Shown here: positions 1 to 9,613 of the stretch, one piece after another
Layout of the letters: every line of letters starts with the position of its first letter
Numbering within the stretch: the stretch's first letter is position 1
DNA from: Nitrosospira briensis C-128
Lineage (GTDB): Bacteria > Pseudomonadota > Gammaproteobacteria > Burkholderiales > Nitrosomonadaceae
NCBI RefSeq assembly: GCF_000619905.2
Contig: NZ_CP012371.1
Span: 1,984,001-2,048,000, forward strand
Length of the DNA stretch: 64,000 bases
Direction of reading: 5' to 3'
Translations under genes and position numbers: made by a program
Notes under the pieces: model-generated
Database searches by the model: none
Seen by the model: the letters and a program-made list of their open reading frames with translations, nothing else
Told to the model about the DNA's origin: nothing

Positions 1-61
1 CCTCGGGTAGCAGGGCTTTTCTCGCCGCAGCAACGGCATCAAGCTTATCTAGCAAACTCAT
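1..61 (-). CDS. Start of a PLP-dependent acyltransferase-like gene (partial)
   Basis: Only the first 20 codons are inside the window. The ATG at 61-59 overlaps the TGA of the upstream acyl carrier protein gene in an ATGA junction, so the two are translationally coupled. The visible N-terminus begins MSLLDKLDAVAARKALLP. Such a start, directly after an ACP gene, resembles serine palmitoyltransferase and other alpha-oxoamine synthases, but 20 residues cannot prove it. The neighbours (acyl-AMP ligase, SDR, ACP) make a serine palmitoyltransferase the best guess. The gene continues beyond the left edge. Confidence 0.45.
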   Translation of the reverse strand, partial: MSLLDKLDAVAAARKALLPE

Positions 62-312
62 TGTTGTGCAGACTTTATCTGATGGATTAAATTTGCAAGT
101 TCGTGAACAGTCTGCACATCCGCAAGCGCATTGAGCGGAACGGAAATATCAAACTCATCTTCAATTTCCATAACCAGATTCAGCAATTTGACAGAGTCGA
201 TCGCAAGCTGATGAATGAGATCAGTCTGTGGTGTGATTTGAGCGTCGGGCTCACAAAATTGCTTAAGGTGATGGCAAAGTTTCTGCAGAACATCGGTGTA
301 ATCGCTCGCCAT
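58..312 (-). CDS. Acyl carrier protein
   Basis: An 84-residue acidic, helical protein with the typical ACP layout. The phosphopantetheine attachment site lies in the sequence AIDSVKLLNLVMEIED, with Ser40 as the predicted modified residue. It would carry the acyl chain as a thioester for the enzymes encoded beside it. It is the third gene of a minus-strand set: acyl-AMP ligase, SDR, ACP, then the partial gene at the edge. Its stop overlaps the next start (ATGA). It is not the housekeeping fatty-acid ACP, because it sits with a dedicated loading ligase and its core motif is DSV rather than the usual DSL. Confidence 0.85.
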   Translation of the reverse strand: MASDYTDVLQKLCHHLKQFCEPDAQITPQTDLIHQLAIDSVKLLNLVMEIEDEFDISVPLNALADVQTVHELANLIHQIKSAQQ

Positions 313-347
313 GGCTGCTCGGTTTGAATTGATTTGTTTGTTAGAAA

Positions 348-1262
348 TTATACCGCTTGAGGCAAGGCATCAAGCAGTTGGACAGAGGGCCGCCAACCGG
401 GAAGCGCGTGAGTTAGAGGCGTTATATCGCAAACCCAGTTGGGATGCTGTAATTCCCTGACTTTCCCCGGAGTCAGCATTGGGGAATACCGCAGCAACCG
501 CGCCGACCATAAATTAATGGTCGCAACCAACCAAACAAGCGATGCCGGAAAGAAGATACAATGTACGGGTCGCTTCCATACTTCCTGCGCAATTACCGCT
601 ACGGATTGACTATTGTAGCCCCCGGGCGTCCCATCATCAAGTTCATAGACACCTTGCACGGGATTCTTGGTGGAAAGCCAGCATATAACAGCCGCCACCA
701 AATCATTAACGTGTAGCAAACCAAAACGCATTGCGCTTTGACCCACCATCGGCAACAGGCCACGACGGGTTGCTCTGAAAAGTGGACTCATTTCTTTATC
801 ACCCGGACCATAGACGGCGGTCGGACGAAAAACCGCATATGGCATCCTTTGCGAGTGGTCACTAACCAGTTGCTCAGCCATGCGCTTGCTGGCTGCATAC
901 CAGGAGAGCTCCGGTTGTCTGGCAGCCAAGGAAGATATAAGGAGGAAACGAGGTGGTGAACTCTGTTCTATTGAAGCACGCACGAGGTTGTCCGTACCAT
1001 CCACATTAGTATGGACGAAGTCCTTGAGAGAGCTACCGCGAACCTGCCCCGCGCAATGTACAACTGCCGAAACACCTTTGACGAGGCTCTGCAGCGCCTG
1101 GTAATTATCTAAATCACCTTCAATCCATTGCGTAAATTCATCGTCAGCCCGCGGACGCCGAGTCAAGGCCTTGACCTTCCACCCTTCCTTGATCAGTGAC
1201 TGTAGCAGAACACGACCAATAAAGCCGGTGGCACCGGTCACGGCCACCCAGGACCCTGACAT
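348..1262 (-). CDS. NAD-dependent epimerase/dehydratase family SDR (ceramide-reductase-like position)
   Basis: A 304-residue extended short-chain dehydrogenase. The Rossmann glycine motif TGATGFIG is at residues 9-16, and the catalytic YxxxK is YAASK at 122-126, preceded by the LISS serine region at 108-111. It starts 7 bases after the acyl-AMP ligase ends, so the two are surely co-transcribed. In Caulobacter the homologous position (between the acyl-ACP synthetase and the acp-spt pair) is held by CerR, a member of this family that reduces the 3-keto group of the ceramide precursor. I infer a similar lipid-ketone reduction. A nucleotide-sugar epimerase is the alternative, since the family alone does not fix the substrate. 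Confidence 0.75.
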   Translation of the reverse strand: MSGSWVAVTGATGFIGRVLLQSLIKEGWKVKALTRRPRADDEFTQWIEGDLDNYQALQSLVKGVSAVVHCAGQVRGSSLKDFVHTNVDGTDNLVRASIEQSSPPRFLLISSLAARQPELSWYAASKRMAEQLVSDHSQRMPYAVFRPTAVYGPGDKEMSPLFRATRRGLLPMVGQSAMRFGLLHVNDLVAAVICWLSTKNPVQGVYELDDGTPGGYNSQSVAVIAQEVWKRPVHCIFFPASLVWLVATINLWSARLLRYSPMLTPGKVRELQHPNWVCDITPLTHALPGWRPSVQLLDALPQAV

Positions 1263-1269
1263 ATGTTGG

Positions 1270-3111
1270 TTATTTTTCCCCGGACTCAGCAGATAGCTGG
1301 TCAGTCAATTGTGTCCGCTGTATGAAACCCTGACGTGCGGCAAAACGCGATAGCTTACCTGAGGAAGTGCGAGGTAAAGTATGCGGCGAAACCAATTCGA
1401 CCAAGCAATTAACGCCAAATGCCATATATACAAGACGTTGCAACCGACTGGTGAGAGATTGGCGATCTGCTATCGAGGTTAGACGGCATTCTATGACCAA
1501 AACGATCGTTGTAACATCATTAGTATCGGTTATACCAAAGGCAGACGCCTCCCGGGCTCTCACCTCAGGTTGTTGCTCGGCAAGTTCTTCTATGTCCTGC
1601 GCGCGGATATTGCGCCCGTTAACGATAATTACATCTGTACGACGGCCAGTGACATAAAGATCGTCATCGAACAGGAAACCAAGATCTCCTGTATCCAGCC
1701 AGTTTCCGGGTTGCAGCGTTTTTTGGGTGTCTTCCGGATTATTAAAGTAGCCCGTCATGATACTGCTGCCTTGCACCAGCACGCTGCCCACTTTTAAATC
1801 AGACAATTCCTGACCAGCATCATCGACGATCTTGACCGTGTGTCCTGGCAAAGGCCGTCCACAATTTACAAATTCGCTATATTTCCTGCCCTCCACCTGT
1901 AACCGAACCGCCATTTTTTTATCAATCAAGGTTCCAGCGTCAACCTGAATGCTCTGAAAACCTTTCCCAATTTGAGAGAAAGTTACGGCAAGCGTTGATT
2001 CCGCCAGTCCATAGCAAGGGAGAAAGGCTCGCGCATCAAAGCCCGCAGGTGCAAATTTTTCCGCAAAATACCTTAAAGTATCGGGCCGGATCATCTCTGC
2101 ACCGACACCCGCCGCTCGCCAACTGCTAAGATCAAGATCTTCCAAATCGGAATCGCGGACTCGCAAGGTGCAAAGTTTGAGTCCGAATGGCTGGCTAAAT
2201 GCCACGGTAGCACGGTTTCGACTAATCAGCCGCAACCATTGCAGAGGTCGAATGGCAAAATCGCGGGTGGCCAGATAGTCGACGGAAACCTGCGCCACCA
2301 TTGGTGCCATCACCATGCCCACCAATCCCATGTCGTGATAAAACGGTAGCCATGATGCGCAGCGGTCGCCAGCGCGTATTTCCAGTCCGTGCCGAACAAT
2401 TCCCTGTAAATTGCTCATCAGTGCACGTTCGGTAATAATTACCCCACGCGGAGTGCGCGTGCTGCCAGAGGTGAATTGAAGATAAGCGATTTCGTCAGGG
2501 GTATTTGTCGGTAGTGCTATATCGGGAACTGCAAACTTTCCGAGTTGTTCCGGCGTGCCGACCCAGCGTAATCCCTGGGATCCCTCTGCAGCTTCGCTCA
2601 GAAAATTAATATAGTCCACATTGGCTATGGCGGCGCTCGCCTGGCCCGCATCAAGCATCCCCCGCAGCTGCTGAACATATACAGCATGACTGCCAAGATT
2701 GACGGGTACCGGCATCGCAAAAGGAACCAATCCGGCATAGCGGCATGCAAAGAACAATTCTACAAATTCTGGGGTGGTATCGGCAATAATGGCCACGCGA
2801 TTGCCGCTGGTCAGACCCATGCCTATCAAGCGTTGGGCTGATGTCTGGGCATTTTGCTTTAACGCCTGATACGGAAGGATCGAGCGTAGATTGCCTTTGG
2901 CGTCATAGAAATTAAATCCCGCGACGCCGGCTGCCGCATATTCCAAGGCAGCAGTCAAGGTTTCAAAATCAGCTAATCGTTGATCTTGAGTGTTGTACGT
3001 CGGTGTTGGGGTTATTGCTATCGGCGACTCGTCTAATAACCGAGGATCAAACGCTTGCGTTAGCGGAGCGTTCAACTTCGCTATTGTTGAACTCAAGGTC
3101 TTCCCCTCCAA
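1270..3111 (-). CDS. Fatty acyl-AMP ligase (FAAL/acyl-ACP synthetase)
   Basis: A 613-residue member of the adenylate-forming superfamily, activating a fatty acid with ATP and passing it to an acyl carrier protein. Seen are the P-loop-like motif FTSGSTRTPRGVI, the FAAL-type segment LPFYHDMGLVG, the adenine-binding region CYGLAESTL, the hinge region TGDLGFL, and a C-terminal LPRTSSGKLSR containing the likely catalytic lysine. FAALs differ from CoA ligases by favouring ACP acceptors, and the ACP gene three positions downstream fits this. It is the first gene of the minus-strand operon. The start follows a purine-rich stretch (GGAGGGGAAG on the minus strand) just upstream of the ATG. Confidence 0.85.
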   Translation of the reverse strand: MEGKTLSSTIAKLNAPLTQAFDPRLLDESPIAITPTPTYNTQDQRLADFETLTAALEYAAAGVAGFNFYDAKGNLRSILPYQALKQNAQTSAQRLIGMGLTSGNRVAIIADTTPEFVELFFACRYAGLVPFAMPVPVNLGSHAVYVQQLRGMLDAGQASAAIANVDYINFLSEAAEGSQGLRWVGTPEQLGKFAVPDIALPTNTPDEIAYLQFTSGSTRTPRGVIITERALMSNLQGIVRHGLEIRAGDRCASWLPFYHDMGLVGMVMAPMVAQVSVDYLATRDFAIRPLQWLRLISRNRATVAFSQPFGLKLCTLRVRDSDLEDLDLSSWRAAGVGAEMIRPDTLRYFAEKFAPAGFDARAFLPCYGLAESTLAVTFSQIGKGFQSIQVDAGTLIDKKMAVRLQVEGRKYSEFVNCGRPLPGHTVKIVDDAGQELSDLKVGSVLVQGSSIMTGYFNNPEDTQKTLQPGNWLDTGDLGFLFDDDLYVTGRRTDVIIVNGRNIRAQDIEELAEQQPEVRAREASAFGITDTNDVTTIVLVIECRLTSIADRQSLTSRLQRLVYMAFGVNCLVELVSPHTLPRTSSGKLSRFAARQGFIQRTQLTDQLSAESGEK

Positions 3112-3732
3112 ATTAATGGTCTAATCATCTTTTTGTAATGTAAGTAATCCGGTCCGAAATACAGTAGTTCTGATCGCTATCCGTTTACCGCTCGAGCTCG
3201 GAATGCTCAGCTTGAATTTGAATCTTTATCAATTAAATACCAGGAGCTCAGGTGCGCTACCAAGATCAGTAACGGACGACATTTCTGTTGACTTCGCTGC
3301 CAACACAATACCATCCGTCATATCCATGTAGCTGTGATGCCACCATTTTCAGTCGTGTCAGGTGTCGTTTAAATAAACAGCAAGCCTTCCTTAACACAGC
3401 AAGATCGACAGGTTCCATTCTGTACGAGTTGGCGGCCAATATAAAGAGATTTTGGAGAATAGAAGAGAAATGTGTCGTTTTTTTGCAACACTACTTGAAC
3501 CTGCGTCTTCGGTTGGAACTAGCCACACCTGGCCTCGACCTCTTCAGCAGGCATTCTACATGAATACGACTGCCAAATGAACGAGCGATGGCATGTTCGT
3601 CATGTGGGGCTTCAGCCTGTCCGCAGGCATGTTCATTACATGCTTTATGGAAGAGGATAGGTGGGTAGTGGGAGGAATTCAGGTTTTCTGATCTGATAAT
3701 CGCAGATAAGTCTGCGCCCGCGCCAGGCCGCT
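3112..3732. other. Intergenic region, no supported gene
   Basis: About 620 bases between the acyl-AMP ligase start and the SpoIIAA-like gene. Short open frames occur on both strands but none has a ribosome site, recognisable motif or sensible composition. The promoter of the minus-strand lipid operon should lie near 3120-3300. No clear -35/-10 pair was identified. Confidence 0.5.
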
Positions 3733-4077
3733 TTAAGCTTCTACCCAAGCTTTGGCATCGGTGTAGTGACCGAATACCCTGATGTCGGCATCAACGAATA
3801 GATTGGATACCCAAGCACCCCAAGCCTGCCACTGGTTCTCGGTAATTATTGCAACCCGGTTGAATTCACTGCCGTGCGCGCGGATGAATTTGAGGTCCTC
3901 CCATGCGACATCGACAGTGTAGCCCAGCATGTCGCGCCAATCGAACAGCACATTCACTTTGCTGTCGCGCCTGGATTTGTAGAGTACCTGCTCTTCGAAT
4001 TGCTTATAGTCAGCCAAGGTAAACTCACCGAAAACAGCAACGCTGATTAAATTGTCAGCTTCCTGAATGGTAATCAT
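3733..4077 (-). CDS. SpoIIAA-like (STAS/SEC14-type) protein
   Basis: A 114-residue single-domain protein beginning MITIQEADNLISVAVFGEFT and containing FDWRDMLGYTVDVAWEDLKF. Length and pattern match the SpoIIAA-like family (STAS-related fold). Members are small soluble proteins of mostly unknown role, often thought to act in protein-protein or lipid interaction. A GAGG ribosome site lies just upstream of the ATG. It is 49 bases after the Rieske oxygenase gene on the same strand, so the two may be co-transcribed. No catalytic residues can be assigned. Confidence 0.7.
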   Translation of the reverse strand: MITIQEADNLISVAVFGEFTLADYKQFEEQVLYKSRRDSKVNVLFDWRDMLGYTVDVAWEDLKFIRAHGSEFNRVAIITENQWQAWGAWVSNLFVDADIRVFGHYTDAKAWVEA

Positions 4078-4126
4078 GGGGTAACCTCAAAAAAGCATGC
4101 AAAATTAGTCAGTGGCAAATTCGAAA

Positions 4127-5227
4127 TCACTTTATGTGCGGTCCGATTTCCCGTCGCACAAATTCATGGAAATGAACCATGCCATCTTCCATCGGTGACT
4201 GATACGGGCCTGTTTCATTGATTCCCTGCTCGTATAGCGCGCGGCGTCCGGCTGTCATCAGCTTGCATATTTCGTCATCTTCAACCGCGGTTTCATGATA
4301 GGCGGCCTGTTCCGCTTCAATGAATTCACGTTCGAACAAGACAATGTCTTCCGGATAGTAAAACTCGACGACGTTGGTGCAGCGCTCTGTTCCCGTCGGA
4401 ATCAGCGTGCTGACAATCAATACATGCGGGTACCATTCTAACATGATGTTTGGATAGTAGAGCATCCAGATCGCACCATACCTCGGCATTTTTCCTGAAC
4501 TCTGGCGCAATAGTTGCTCATGCCATTTAGCGTAGACCGGCGTGCCGGGACGAGTAAACGCATCATTCACACCCACCGTCTGTACGTTGTACCACTCTGA
4601 AAATTCCCACTTAAGTTCAGAGGTATCAACGAAGTTGTTCAAGCCTGGATGATATGATTCGACGTGATAGTCTTCCAGGTAAACTTCGATGAAAGTTTTC
4701 CAGTTGCAGGCATATTCTTCTACTTGGACCCGTTCCAGTACATGGCCGGAAAAATCGAAATCCTTGAGAAGGCTCAGGGGTGCCAGGTCGCGCGCAATGT
4801 TTCTCTTGCCTTCAAATAGCAACCCGTTCCAATTCTGCAGCGGTGTGCTGCCAAGGTTGAGACAGGGATTTTTCGAAAAATGAGGGGCGCCCAGCAGTGT
4901 GCCGCTCATATCGTAAGTCCATCGATGTATGGGGCAGACAATGTTTCTGGCATTGCCGCGACCCTTCAGCAGCAGAGATTGCCGGTGCCGGCAAACGTTG
5001 GATAGAAGTTCAATGCCGCCTTTGTTACGTACCAGGAACTTGGCATTACTCATCCATTCCCGCACATAATAGTCGCCCACATTCGGCAGCATGATTTCAT
5101 GGCCGACATAGCCGGGCCCCTGGTCGAACAAAAAGCGTTTTTCCAGGTCGAGAATGTGGGGGGCAAGGTACCATTCAACCGGTAGTTGAGTCGGTGCCAG
5201 TTGGAAAACATCAACGAGATCGGCCAT
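4127..5227 (-). CDS. Rieske non-haem iron oxygenase, alpha-subunit type
   Basis: A 366-residue aromatic-ring-hydroxylating-dioxygenase-like protein. The Rieske [2Fe-2S] ligands are C79-x-H81 and C98-x2-H101 (CRH and CPIH). The C-terminal catalytic domain shows LEDYHVESYH at about 184-193, with H188 and H193 as predicted mononuclear iron ligands. The family hydroxylates or demethylates small organics using electrons from a separate reductase, and no reductase or ferredoxin gene is adjacent. Substrate cannot be deduced: choline-monooxygenase-like and aromatic dioxygenase members share this layout. It is transcribed away from xseB, with about 236 bases between the two starts. Confidence 0.8.
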   Translation of the reverse strand: MADLVDVFQLAPTQLPVEWYLAPHILDLEKRFLFDQGPGYVGHEIMLPNVGDYYVREWMSNAKFLVRNKGGIELLSNVCRHRQSLLLKGRGNARNIVCPIHRWTYDMSGTLLGAPHFSKNPCLNLGSTPLQNWNGLLFEGKRNIARDLAPLSLLKDFDFSGHVLERVQVEEYACNWKTFIEVYLEDYHVESYHPGLNNFVDTSELKWEFSEWYNVQTVGVNDAFTRPGTPVYAKWHEQLLRQSSGKMPRYGAIWMLYYPNIMLEWYPHVLIVSTLIPTGTERCTNVVEFYYPEDIVLFEREFIEAEQAAYHETAVEDDEICKLMTAGRRALYEQGINETGPYQSPMEDGMVHFHEFVRREIGPHIK

Positions 5228-5388
5228 ATTTCGTTACTTTTAGATCTTTTGAGGAATAAAAAAGAGAGTTGAAAGATTAAAAATGCTGAATAAACGCACC
5301 GGGCAAAGTGGAAAGCGCTTGCTCTCGTTCTGAAACGCTTATAATTGCCACCAAGAGATCGTTTTTGAGGGAAAGTTTCGTGGATTAA

Positions 5389-5417
5389 TTGACCTGACCC
5401 TGCTTATTGCGTTATTT
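5389..5417 (+). promoter_or_regulatory. Possible sigma-70 promoter for xseB-ispA-dxs
   Basis: TTGACC at 5389-5394, a 17-base spacer, then TTATTT at 5412-5417, about 50 bases before the xseB start. The -35 is good and the -10 is weak. Position and spacing are right, but there is no further support. Confidence 0.35.
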
Positions 5418-5463
5418 TTGTAGCTTGCCCGCAATATACCTAATTTGCGACAATGTGTTTATC

Positions 5464-5718
5464 ATGACAAAGCCCGTTAACTCCGTCAAATTTTCACGGC
5501 CCGAAAGTTTCGAAGCCGCTTTGACAGAATTGGAATCTATTGTAATAGAAATGGAAGCAGGACAAATGCCGCTTGAAATATCGCTCGAAGCTCACAAACG
5601 TGGTGCGGAGTTGCTACAATACTGCCAATTAAAGCTACAGGATGCGCAACAACAGGTACGTCTTCTTGAGGCCGACACACTGAAAAATTTCTCCCCGTCT
5701 GGTATCGATGACCACTGA
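5464..5718 (+). CDS. xseB: Exodeoxyribonuclease VII small subunit
   Basis: An 84-residue acidic helical protein, the usual size for XseB, with the family pattern SFEAALTELESIVIEMEAGQ followed by LEISLEAHKRGAELLQYCQ. It associates with the XseA large subunit to degrade single-stranded DNA in the cytoplasm, and xseA is not in this window. I chose the ATG at 5464 (MTKPVNSVKF). An upstream in-frame ATG at 5407 would add 19 unconserved residues. The 3' end overlaps ispA by 11 bases, the common proteobacterial order xseB-ispA-dxs. Confidence 0.92.
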   Translation: MTKPVNSVKFSRPESFEAALTELESIVIEMEAGQMPLEISLEAHKRGAELLQYCQLKLQDAQQQVRLLEADTLKNFSPSGIDDH

Positions 5719-6601
5719 TTTCCAGGATTGGGCGAGGAGCCGCCAGGTACGCATCGAAAATTCCCTGCAGACCTTGCTTCCCGCTGCAAACGTTGCTCCC
5801 GAACGTCTGCACGACGCCATGCGCTATACCGTTCTGGGTGGAGGCAAACGCGTGCGGCCGTTGCTTGCCTTTGCGGCGGGAGAGCTGAACGAGGCGGATG
5901 AAGAGCGGGTGACGATTGCCGCAGCCGCAGTGGAACTGATACATGCCTATTCGCTGGTGCATGACGATTTGCCCAGCATGGATAACGACGTGTTGCGGCG
6001 GGGTAAGCCTACTTGTCATATCGAGTATGGCGAAGCCATTGCATTGCTGGCGGGCGATAGTTTACAAAGCCTCGCTTTTCAATTGCTGGGCGAATATTGC
6101 TTGGCTGATACCCCGAAAATGCAATTGGAAATGGTCAAGCATCTGGCGCAAGCGGCGGGTTCTCGCGGTATGGCGGGAGGTCAGGCCGTTGATCTCGCCA
6201 GCGTTGGAAAGACATTAAGTCTGCCGGAGCTGGAGTTTATGCATATTCATAAGACTGGAGCGCTTATTCGGGCTGCTGTAATGCTTGGTGCGGGTTGCGG
6301 TAGTAGTTTGAACGAGAGCCAACTGATGAGCCTTGATCATTTCGCGAAGTGTATCGGCTTGGCATTCCAGGTAGTGGACGACGTGCTCGATGCAGAAGCG
6401 ACTACCGCGACGCTGGGTAAAACTGCCGGCAAGGATGCCGAAAATAATAAGCCAACCTACGTGAGTATCCTCGGGAGCGGCCGGGCACGTGAGTTGGCTG
6501 AAGAGCTGCGGCGCGATGCATATCAGTCGTTGGATGTTTTTGGCGCAAAGGCGGGACGGTTGCGGCAAGTAACCGACTTCATCATCCAGCGGGAGTTTTG
6601 A
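5708..6601 (+). CDS. ispA: Farnesyl diphosphate synthase (geranyltranstransferase)
   Basis: A 297-residue class I prenyltransferase that condenses IPP with DMAPP and GPP to make farnesyl diphosphate in the MEP-fed isoprenoid pathway. The first aspartate-rich motif DDLPSMD is at residues 86-92 and the second, FQVVDDVLD, is at roughly 225-234. GGGKRVRP at about 44-51 binds the diphosphate. It overlaps xseB by 11 bases and is followed 45 bases later by dxs. Its product feeds ubiquinone and undecaprenyl phosphate, the lipid carrier used by the polysaccharide genes further along. Confidence 0.95.
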   Translation: MTTDFQDWARSRQVRIENSLQTLLPAANVAPERLHDAMRYTVLGGGKRVRPLLAFAAGELNEADEERVTIAAAAVELIHAYSLVHDDLPSMDNDVLRRGKPTCHIEYGEAIALLAGDSLQSLAFQLLGEYCLADTPKMQLEMVKHLAQAAGSRGMAGGQAVDLASVGKTLSLPELEFMHIHKTGALIRAAVMLGAGCGSSLNESQLMSLDHFAKCIGLAFQVVDDVLDAEATTATLGKTAGKDAENNKPTYVSILGSGRARELAEELRRDAYQSLDVFGAKAGRLRQVTDFIIQREF

Positions 6602-6646
6602 CCCGTATTTTCTTCGGTAAAGAATACTATAATTTTCAAGGTTTAA

Positions 6647-8491
6647 ATGTATCCACTGCTTGATACCATCACTACCCCTTCAAAGTTGCGAAGGCTGGAA
6701 CGCAAGATGCTGCCGCAACTTGCCGACGAGTTGCGGCAGTTCCTGGTCGAATCCGTTTCTAAAACGGGCGGGCACCTATCTTCCAATCTCGGTACGGTTG
6801 AATTGACCATAGCACTGCACTATGTTTTTAACACACCCAATGATCGCCTGGTATGGGATGTGGGTCATCAGACTTATGCCCATAAAATTCTTACCAGTCG
6901 TCGTGAGGGCATGAGCAGGCTACGCATGCAGGGCGGTATAGCAGGATTTCCCCGGCGTGACGAAAGCGAGTACGACGCCTTCGGTACGGCTCACTCCAGC
7001 ACCTCCATCAGTGCTGCTCTAGGTATGGCGGTGGCAGCGCAACGCGAGGGCAAAGGCCGATGCGTGGTCGCGGTGATTGGCGACGGCGCCATGAGTGCAG
7101 GTATGGCATTCGAAGCCCTGAACAATGCGGGTGCCATGGACACCAATTTATTGGTGATCCTCAATGACAATGACATGTCGATTTCGCGTCCGGTGGGCGC
7201 ACTCAACAATTATCTCGCAAGGCTCATGTCAGGTCAGTTTTATGCGACGGCACGCCGTGCCGGCGAAAAAATGCTGGGTGTCGTTCCACCCGTGCTCGAA
7301 CTCGCCAAGCGTGCCGAAGAGCATGTAAAAGGCATGGTGACGCCCAGTACGCTATTTGAAGAGTTCGGTTTCAACTATATCGGCCCTATCGATGGTCATG
7401 ATCTCGACGTACTGGTGGGCACGCTCAACAACATCAAGCATCTTGATGGACCCCAGTTTCTGCATATCGTAACGCGCAAAGGCGCGGGCTATAAGGCGGC
7501 GGAGGAAGACCCGATTCTCTATCACGGTGTAACCAAGTTTAATCCGGACGCCGGTATCATTCCCAAAGCCGCAGGCAAGCCTTCTTATACGCAGATTTTT
7601 GGAGACTGGCTATGCGACATGGCTGCGCTGGACCAGCGCTTGGTCGGGATTACGCCGGCTATGCGCGAGGGTTCCGGCTTGGTGAGATTCTCTCAGGAAT
7701 ATCCTGATCGTTATTATGATGTTGGTATCGCGGAGCAGCACGCAGTCACTTTTGCCGCGGGCTTGGCCTGCGACGGATTGAAGCCGGTTGTCGCTATTTA
7801 TTCAACCTTTTTGCAGCGTGCTTACGATCAGTTGATTCACGATGTCGCTATTCAGAATCTGCCGGTCGTATTTGCTATCGATCGGGCCGGATTGGTTGGA
7901 GCAGATGGCCCTACGCATGCCGGGAGTTTCGATTTAACCTATTTGCGCTGTATCCCGAACATCACCGTAATGACTCCTGCGGATGAGAATGAATGCCGTC
8001 AGATGCTCTATACCGCATTTCAGATGGATACGCCCACAGCGGTGCGATATCCCCGAGGTATGGGGACGGGTATAACGCCGCAAGCGCAGATGCAGATGTT
8101 ACCGATAGGCCGGGGTGAGATTCGCCGGGAAGGCGTAAAAATCGCGCTGCTGGCTTTCGGCAGCATGCTCAAGCCTTGCCTTGAAGCGGCAGAAGAATTA
8201 AATGCTACCGTGGCCAATATGCGTTTTGTCAAACCTCTGGACGACGATCTGGTCGCGTCGTTAGCGGCAGACTATGAATTGCTGGTAACGGTTGAAGAAA
8301 ATACGATCATGGGTGGAGCTGGTAGTGCCGTGATCGAATCTCTGGCAAGCAGGGGTTTCACGGTTCCCGTATTGCAATTGGGTTTGCCCGATGTTTTCAT
8401 AGATCAGGGTGAGTGCTCTCAAATGCTGGCTGATTGCGGATTGGATAAGGCGACCATCGTCGAGTCCGTCAGAGTAAGATTTTTTGAGTAG
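6647..8491 (+). CDS. dxs: 1-deoxy-D-xylulose-5-phosphate synthase
   Basis: A 614-residue thiamine-diphosphate enzyme that joins pyruvate and glyceraldehyde-3-phosphate, the first step of the MEP pathway. Visible landmarks are [13 protein letters not shown] near residue 70, the TPP-binding [18 protein letters not shown]...LNDNDMSIS block, the transketolase central motif [18 protein letters not shown], and the C-terminal FGSML region of the transketolase fold. Full length for the family. It is the third gene of the xseB-ispA-dxs group. Confidence 0.96.
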   Translation: MYPLLDTITTPSKLRRLERKMLPQLADELRQFLVESVSKTGGHLSSNLGTVELTIALHYVFNTPNDRLVWDVGHQTYAHKILTSRREGMSRLRMQGGIAGFPRRDESEYDAFGTAHSSTSISAALGMAVAAQREGKGRCVVAVIGDGAMSAGMAFEALNNAGAMDTNLLVILNDNDMSISRPVGALNNYLARLMSGQFYATARRAGEKMLGVVPPVLELAKRAEEHVKGMVTPSTLFEEFGFNYIGPIDGHDLDVLVGTLNNIKHLDGPQFLHIVTRKGAGYKAAEEDPILYHGVTKFNPDAGIIPKAAGKPSYTQIFGDWLCDMAALDQRLVGITPAMREGSGLVRFSQEYPDRYYDVGIAEQHAVTFAAGLACDGLKPVVAIYSTFLQRAYDQLIHDVAIQNLPVVFAIDRAGLVGADGPTHAGSFDLTYLRCIPNITVMTPADENECRQMLYTAFQMDTPTAVRYPRGMGTGITPQAQMQMLPIGRGEIRREGVKIALLAFGSMLKPCLEAAEELNATVANMRFVKPLDDDLVASLAADYELLVTVEENTIMGGAGSAVIESLASRGFTVPVLQLGLPDVFIDQGECSQMLADCGLDKATIVESVRVRFFE

Positions 8492-8554
8492 TCAACGCAA
8501 CCGGATGCATATATCTATGCATCCGTGTTCGCTTCCAGGAAAAAATATCCCCTC

Positions 8555-9355
8555 ATGAACGATGCGAATTTTCCTATTGCAGACGTGCAGAATGCATTCG
8601 ATGCCCGGCATATTGCAATCAACAGGGCGGGTATCAGGGCCATCCGTCATCCGATCTCGATAAGAGACAAGGATGGGTCTATCCAGCACACTGTCGCCGT
8701 ATTCAATATGTATGTGGATCTACCGCATCAATTCAAAGGCGTACATATGTCGCGCTTTGTGGAAATACTTAACAGCCACGACCAGGCGATTTCCGTGGAA
8801 TCGTTTGAAAGCCTGCTACAGGCCATGGTGGAGAAGCTGGAAACGGAATCTGGCGATATCGAAATGACGTTTCCTTATTTCATCAGCAAAATGGCTCCCG
8901 TTTCACGCATAAAAAGCCTGCTGGATTATGAAGTGACTTTTACCGGCGAACTAAAAAAAGGAAGCTACCAATTCACCCTGAAAGTCGTTGTACCCGTGAC
9001 CAGCCTGTGCCCGTGCTCGAAGCAAGTTTCCGATTATGGCGCACATAACCAGCGGTCCCATGTGTCAATATCAGTTAGAACCAGGAGCTTCGTATGGATA
9101 GAAGATCTGGTACGTATGGCAGAAGACCAGGCATCGTGTGAACTCTACGGATTATTGAAACGTTCGGATGAGAAGTATGTAACCGAAAAGGCTTATGATA
9201 ATCCGAAATTCGTCGAGGACGTGGTGCGTGACATAGCGGCGATACTGAATCGGGACGAACGTATAGACGCCTATGTGGTGGAATCTGAAAATTTCGAATC
9301 CATCCATAATCACTCTGCATATGCGTTGATCGAGCGGAATAAATGCGAGAGCTGA
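8555..9355 (+). CDS. folE2: GTP cyclohydrolase FolE2 (type IB)
   Basis: A 266-residue GTP cyclohydrolase IB, making 7,8-dihydroneopterin triphosphate for folate and queuosine pathways, often with metals other than zinc. The signature [20 protein letters not shown] contains the conserved cysteine region of the type IB family. I start at the ATG at 8555 ([12 protein letters not shown]). An in-frame GTG at 8525 would add ten residues that do not look like the family N-terminus. It follows dxs by 63 bases. Presence of FolE2 alone does not show whether a zinc-dependent FolE exists elsewhere. Confidence 0.93.
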   Translation: MNDANFPIADVQNAFDARHIAINRAGIRAIRHPISIRDKDGSIQHTVAVFNMYVDLPHQFKGVHMSRFVEILNSHDQAISVESFESLLQAMVEKLETESGDIEMTFPYFISKMAPVSRIKSLLDYEVTFTGELKKGSYQFTLKVVVPVTSLCPCSKQVSDYGAHNQRSHVSISVRTRSFVWIEDLVRMAEDQASCELYGLLKRSDEKYVTEKAYDNPKFVEDVVRDIAAILNRDERIDAYVVESENFESIHNHSAYALIERNKCES

Positions 9356-9500
9356 GGCTTAGTTCAAATCAAGAAGTCGGCAAATTAACCTGTGTGCTGG
9401 AGTGCAGAAGAAATTCCTGTCAATGCGTGAGATTCGATATACCATTCCCCATCAGTATAAATTGACCTTTTGTAGCCGGAAAGGTATATTATCGCCCTTC

Positions 9501-9577
9501 CGGGGTGTAGCGTAGCCTGGTAGCGCGCCTGGTTTGGGACCAGGATGTCGGGAGTTCAAATCTCTCCACCCCGACCA
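9501..9577 (+). tRNA. tRNA-Pro (anticodon TGG)
   Basis: A 77-base cloverleaf with acceptor stem CGGGGTG/CACCCCG, anticodon loop TTTGGGA between CCTGG and CCAGG, T-arm GGAGTTCAAATCTCTCC and an encoded CCA. First of a three-tRNA cluster. Confidence 0.96.
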
Positions 9578-9613
9578 ATTCATGCTAATCTGAGGCGAAA
9601 TCCGATTTGAGTG

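Noticed and set aside
3491-3748. Minus-strand frame of 85 codons
   Set aside because: It partly overlaps the end of the SpoIIAA-like gene and has a low-complexity basic end; no support.
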